A stretch of 64,000 nucleotides of DNA from contig CALANV010000057.1 of the NCBI GenBank assembly GCA_937926175.1, forward strand, positions 51,589 through 115,588, read 5' to 3'. Source of the DNA: an uncultured Rhodospirillales bacterium (GTDB lineage: Bacteria; Pseudomonadota; Alphaproteobacteria; CACIAM-22H2). Positions 63,304 to 64,000 of the stretch are shown piece by piece (the stretch's first letter is position 1; the number at the start of each line of letters is the position of its first letter). The notes beneath the pieces were generated by a model, which was given only the letters and a program-made list of their open reading frames with translations, did not search any database and was not told the origin of the DNA. The position numbers and the translations under genes are program-made.

Positions 63304-63512
63304 TCAGGCTCCTTCGTTGTACGACCGCCTCGGTTCGATTTCGATTACGTCGCCAGCGAAACCCGACGACGCCCAGACGTACTGGACGTATAGGTTATCA
63401 CCTGGGGCCTGCCACTCCCATGTATTTGTTCGGGCGGGAAGCAGTCCCGAGAAGCCGAACTTCTGATCCTTGGCCGTGACGCCAATAGTTGAGCCGGAAC
63501 CGACCTGCCCGT
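63304..63512. other. Spacer between nepR and ecfG
   Basis: About 209 bases with no gene I can support. It contains no second exact sigma-EcfG site in the direction of ecfG, so ecfG is probably read from the nepR promoter. Confidence 0.5.
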
Positions 63513-63743
63513 TTATTTTGTTCTGTTGGGATTTTTCAGGAGCTCCAGCATCTCCGGTGGGATAGGTTCGTTGATAACGGCCCGATAGAGCAGGTGCAGG
63601 CGCCGATCGAGCCATTCATCGAATGAATCGGGAGGATCCGCCGCGCCCCCCGTCCCGCCGCTGGTCTCCGTCTTGGCCGAAGCGGCACGGGCGTTCGCCG
63701 ACATGTCCGCCTTGCCTCGGCGACCAGACTGATCGAGTTTCAT
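63513..63743 (-). CDS. nepR: Anti-sigma factor NepR
   Basis: A 76-residue protein with a disordered Ala/Gly-rich head and the two-helix NepR core (SFDEWLDRRLHLLYRAVINE followed by PIPPEMLELL, residues 40-69). It sequesters EcfG and is itself sequestered by phosphorylated PhyR. AGGAG about 9 bases upstream of the ATG supports the start. Upstream of ecfG, the standard arrangement; PhyR would normally lie divergently beyond the right edge. Confidence 0.88.
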   Translation of the reverse strand: MKLDQSGRRGKADMSANARAASAKTETSGGTGGAADPPDSFDEWLDRRLHLLYRAVINEPIPPEMLELLKNPNRTK

Positions 63744-63828
63744 CAAGATCACTCCTGCTGCTCCTACTGTGCAACTGCACATGCCGGTAGCCTCGTCGCT
63801 TCACCGGGCCGCGACGGCATCCGAATAA

Positions 63829-63854
63829 AACGTCGAGCGAATCCCAAAAGTTCC
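63829..63854 (-). promoter_or_regulatory. Sigma-EcfG promoter of nepR-ecfG
   Basis: Minus strand: GGAAC at 63854-63850, CGTT at 63832-63829, spacer 17, exact match, about 85 bases before the nepR start. It makes the regulator operon self-activating. Confidence 0.88.
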
Positions 63855-64000
63855 GAGGGGCCCTGGGCGAACGGGCGCAAGGTAGCGCTTCCCGGGGCCG
63901 CCCGGCGGCCTGGTTAGAACACGGGTCCCCTCGGCACGACCCGCCTATCGTCGATTGTGCTCCGCCGCCCTCGAAACATCTGATGCAAATCTGATGCAAA

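Noticed and set aside
1..64000. tRNA, rRNA, CRISPR array, insertion sequence or prophage
   Set aside because: No cloverleaf with TTCGAATCC-type arm, no regularly spaced repeats, and no transposase, integrase or phage protein among the translated genes.

Overview
The window is about 64 kb of GC-rich chromosome from a free-living alphaproteobacterium. The class call rests on HdaA (the DnaA-like replication regulator), an EcfG sigma factor next to its NepR anti-sigma factor, a pro-type aa3 oxidase subunit IV, CioAB and a phasin. Gene order (purMN divergent from DUF2066-pgsA-perM-hdaA; lptFG-surA-pdxA-rsmA; fabD-fabG-acpP-fabF-mltG) fits the Rhodospirillales-like part of the class, but I cannot place it more finely. 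I see no tRNA, rRNA, CRISPR array, prophage or insertion sequence.

Region 1 (1-28.6 kb) is mostly housekeeping: a CYTH/CHAD protein cut by the left edge, a fumarylacetoacetase-family protein, a divergent SDR, the hdaA arm, purMN, ndk, holC-pepA, the LPS-export/SurA/PdxA/RsmA operon, gmk-yicC, an SDR, the cyanide-insensitive bd oxidase, a methyltransferase and the fatty-acid synthesis cluster. Four genes here (purM, holC, rsmA, mltG) have no sensible ATG/GTG/TTG start. Their best starts are ATT or CTG, usually with a Shine-Dalgarno sequence or a 4-base overlap with the upstream stop.

Region 2 (28.6-37.2 kb) is partly decayed. It holds a myo-inositol-1-phosphate synthase pseudogene with an internal deletion and a frameshift, an orphan C-terminal coding remnant, and an SDR pseudogene with a tandem duplication, a frameshift and a stop. 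Between them lie a histidine phosphatase, Lon, a small heat-shock protein, an acyl-CoA synthetase and a thioesterase.

Region 3 (37.4-64 kb) looks like a general-stress-response island. It has a phasin, a second NepR-like protein, two PRC-barrel proteins, an SDR plus lipoprotein, LigD-type polymerase and phosphoesterase domains as separate genes, DUF1328 and DUF883 proteins, an eight-gene trehalose/alpha-glucan operon (otsA-glgE-treS/mak-glgB-glgX-treZ-malQ-treY), and nepR-ecfG. I read six exact matches to the sigma-EcfG promoter (GGAAC-N16/17-CGTT), each upstream of and pointing at one of these genes. The likely logic is that stress frees EcfG from NepR; EcfG then raises its own operon, envelope and DNA-repair proteins, and a closed metabolic loop. 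In that loop trehalose goes to maltose, maltose-1-phosphate and branched glucan (TreS-Mak, GlgE, GlgB), and glucan is trimmed back to trehalose (GlgX, MalQ, TreY, TreZ). PhyR is probably just beyond the right edge.
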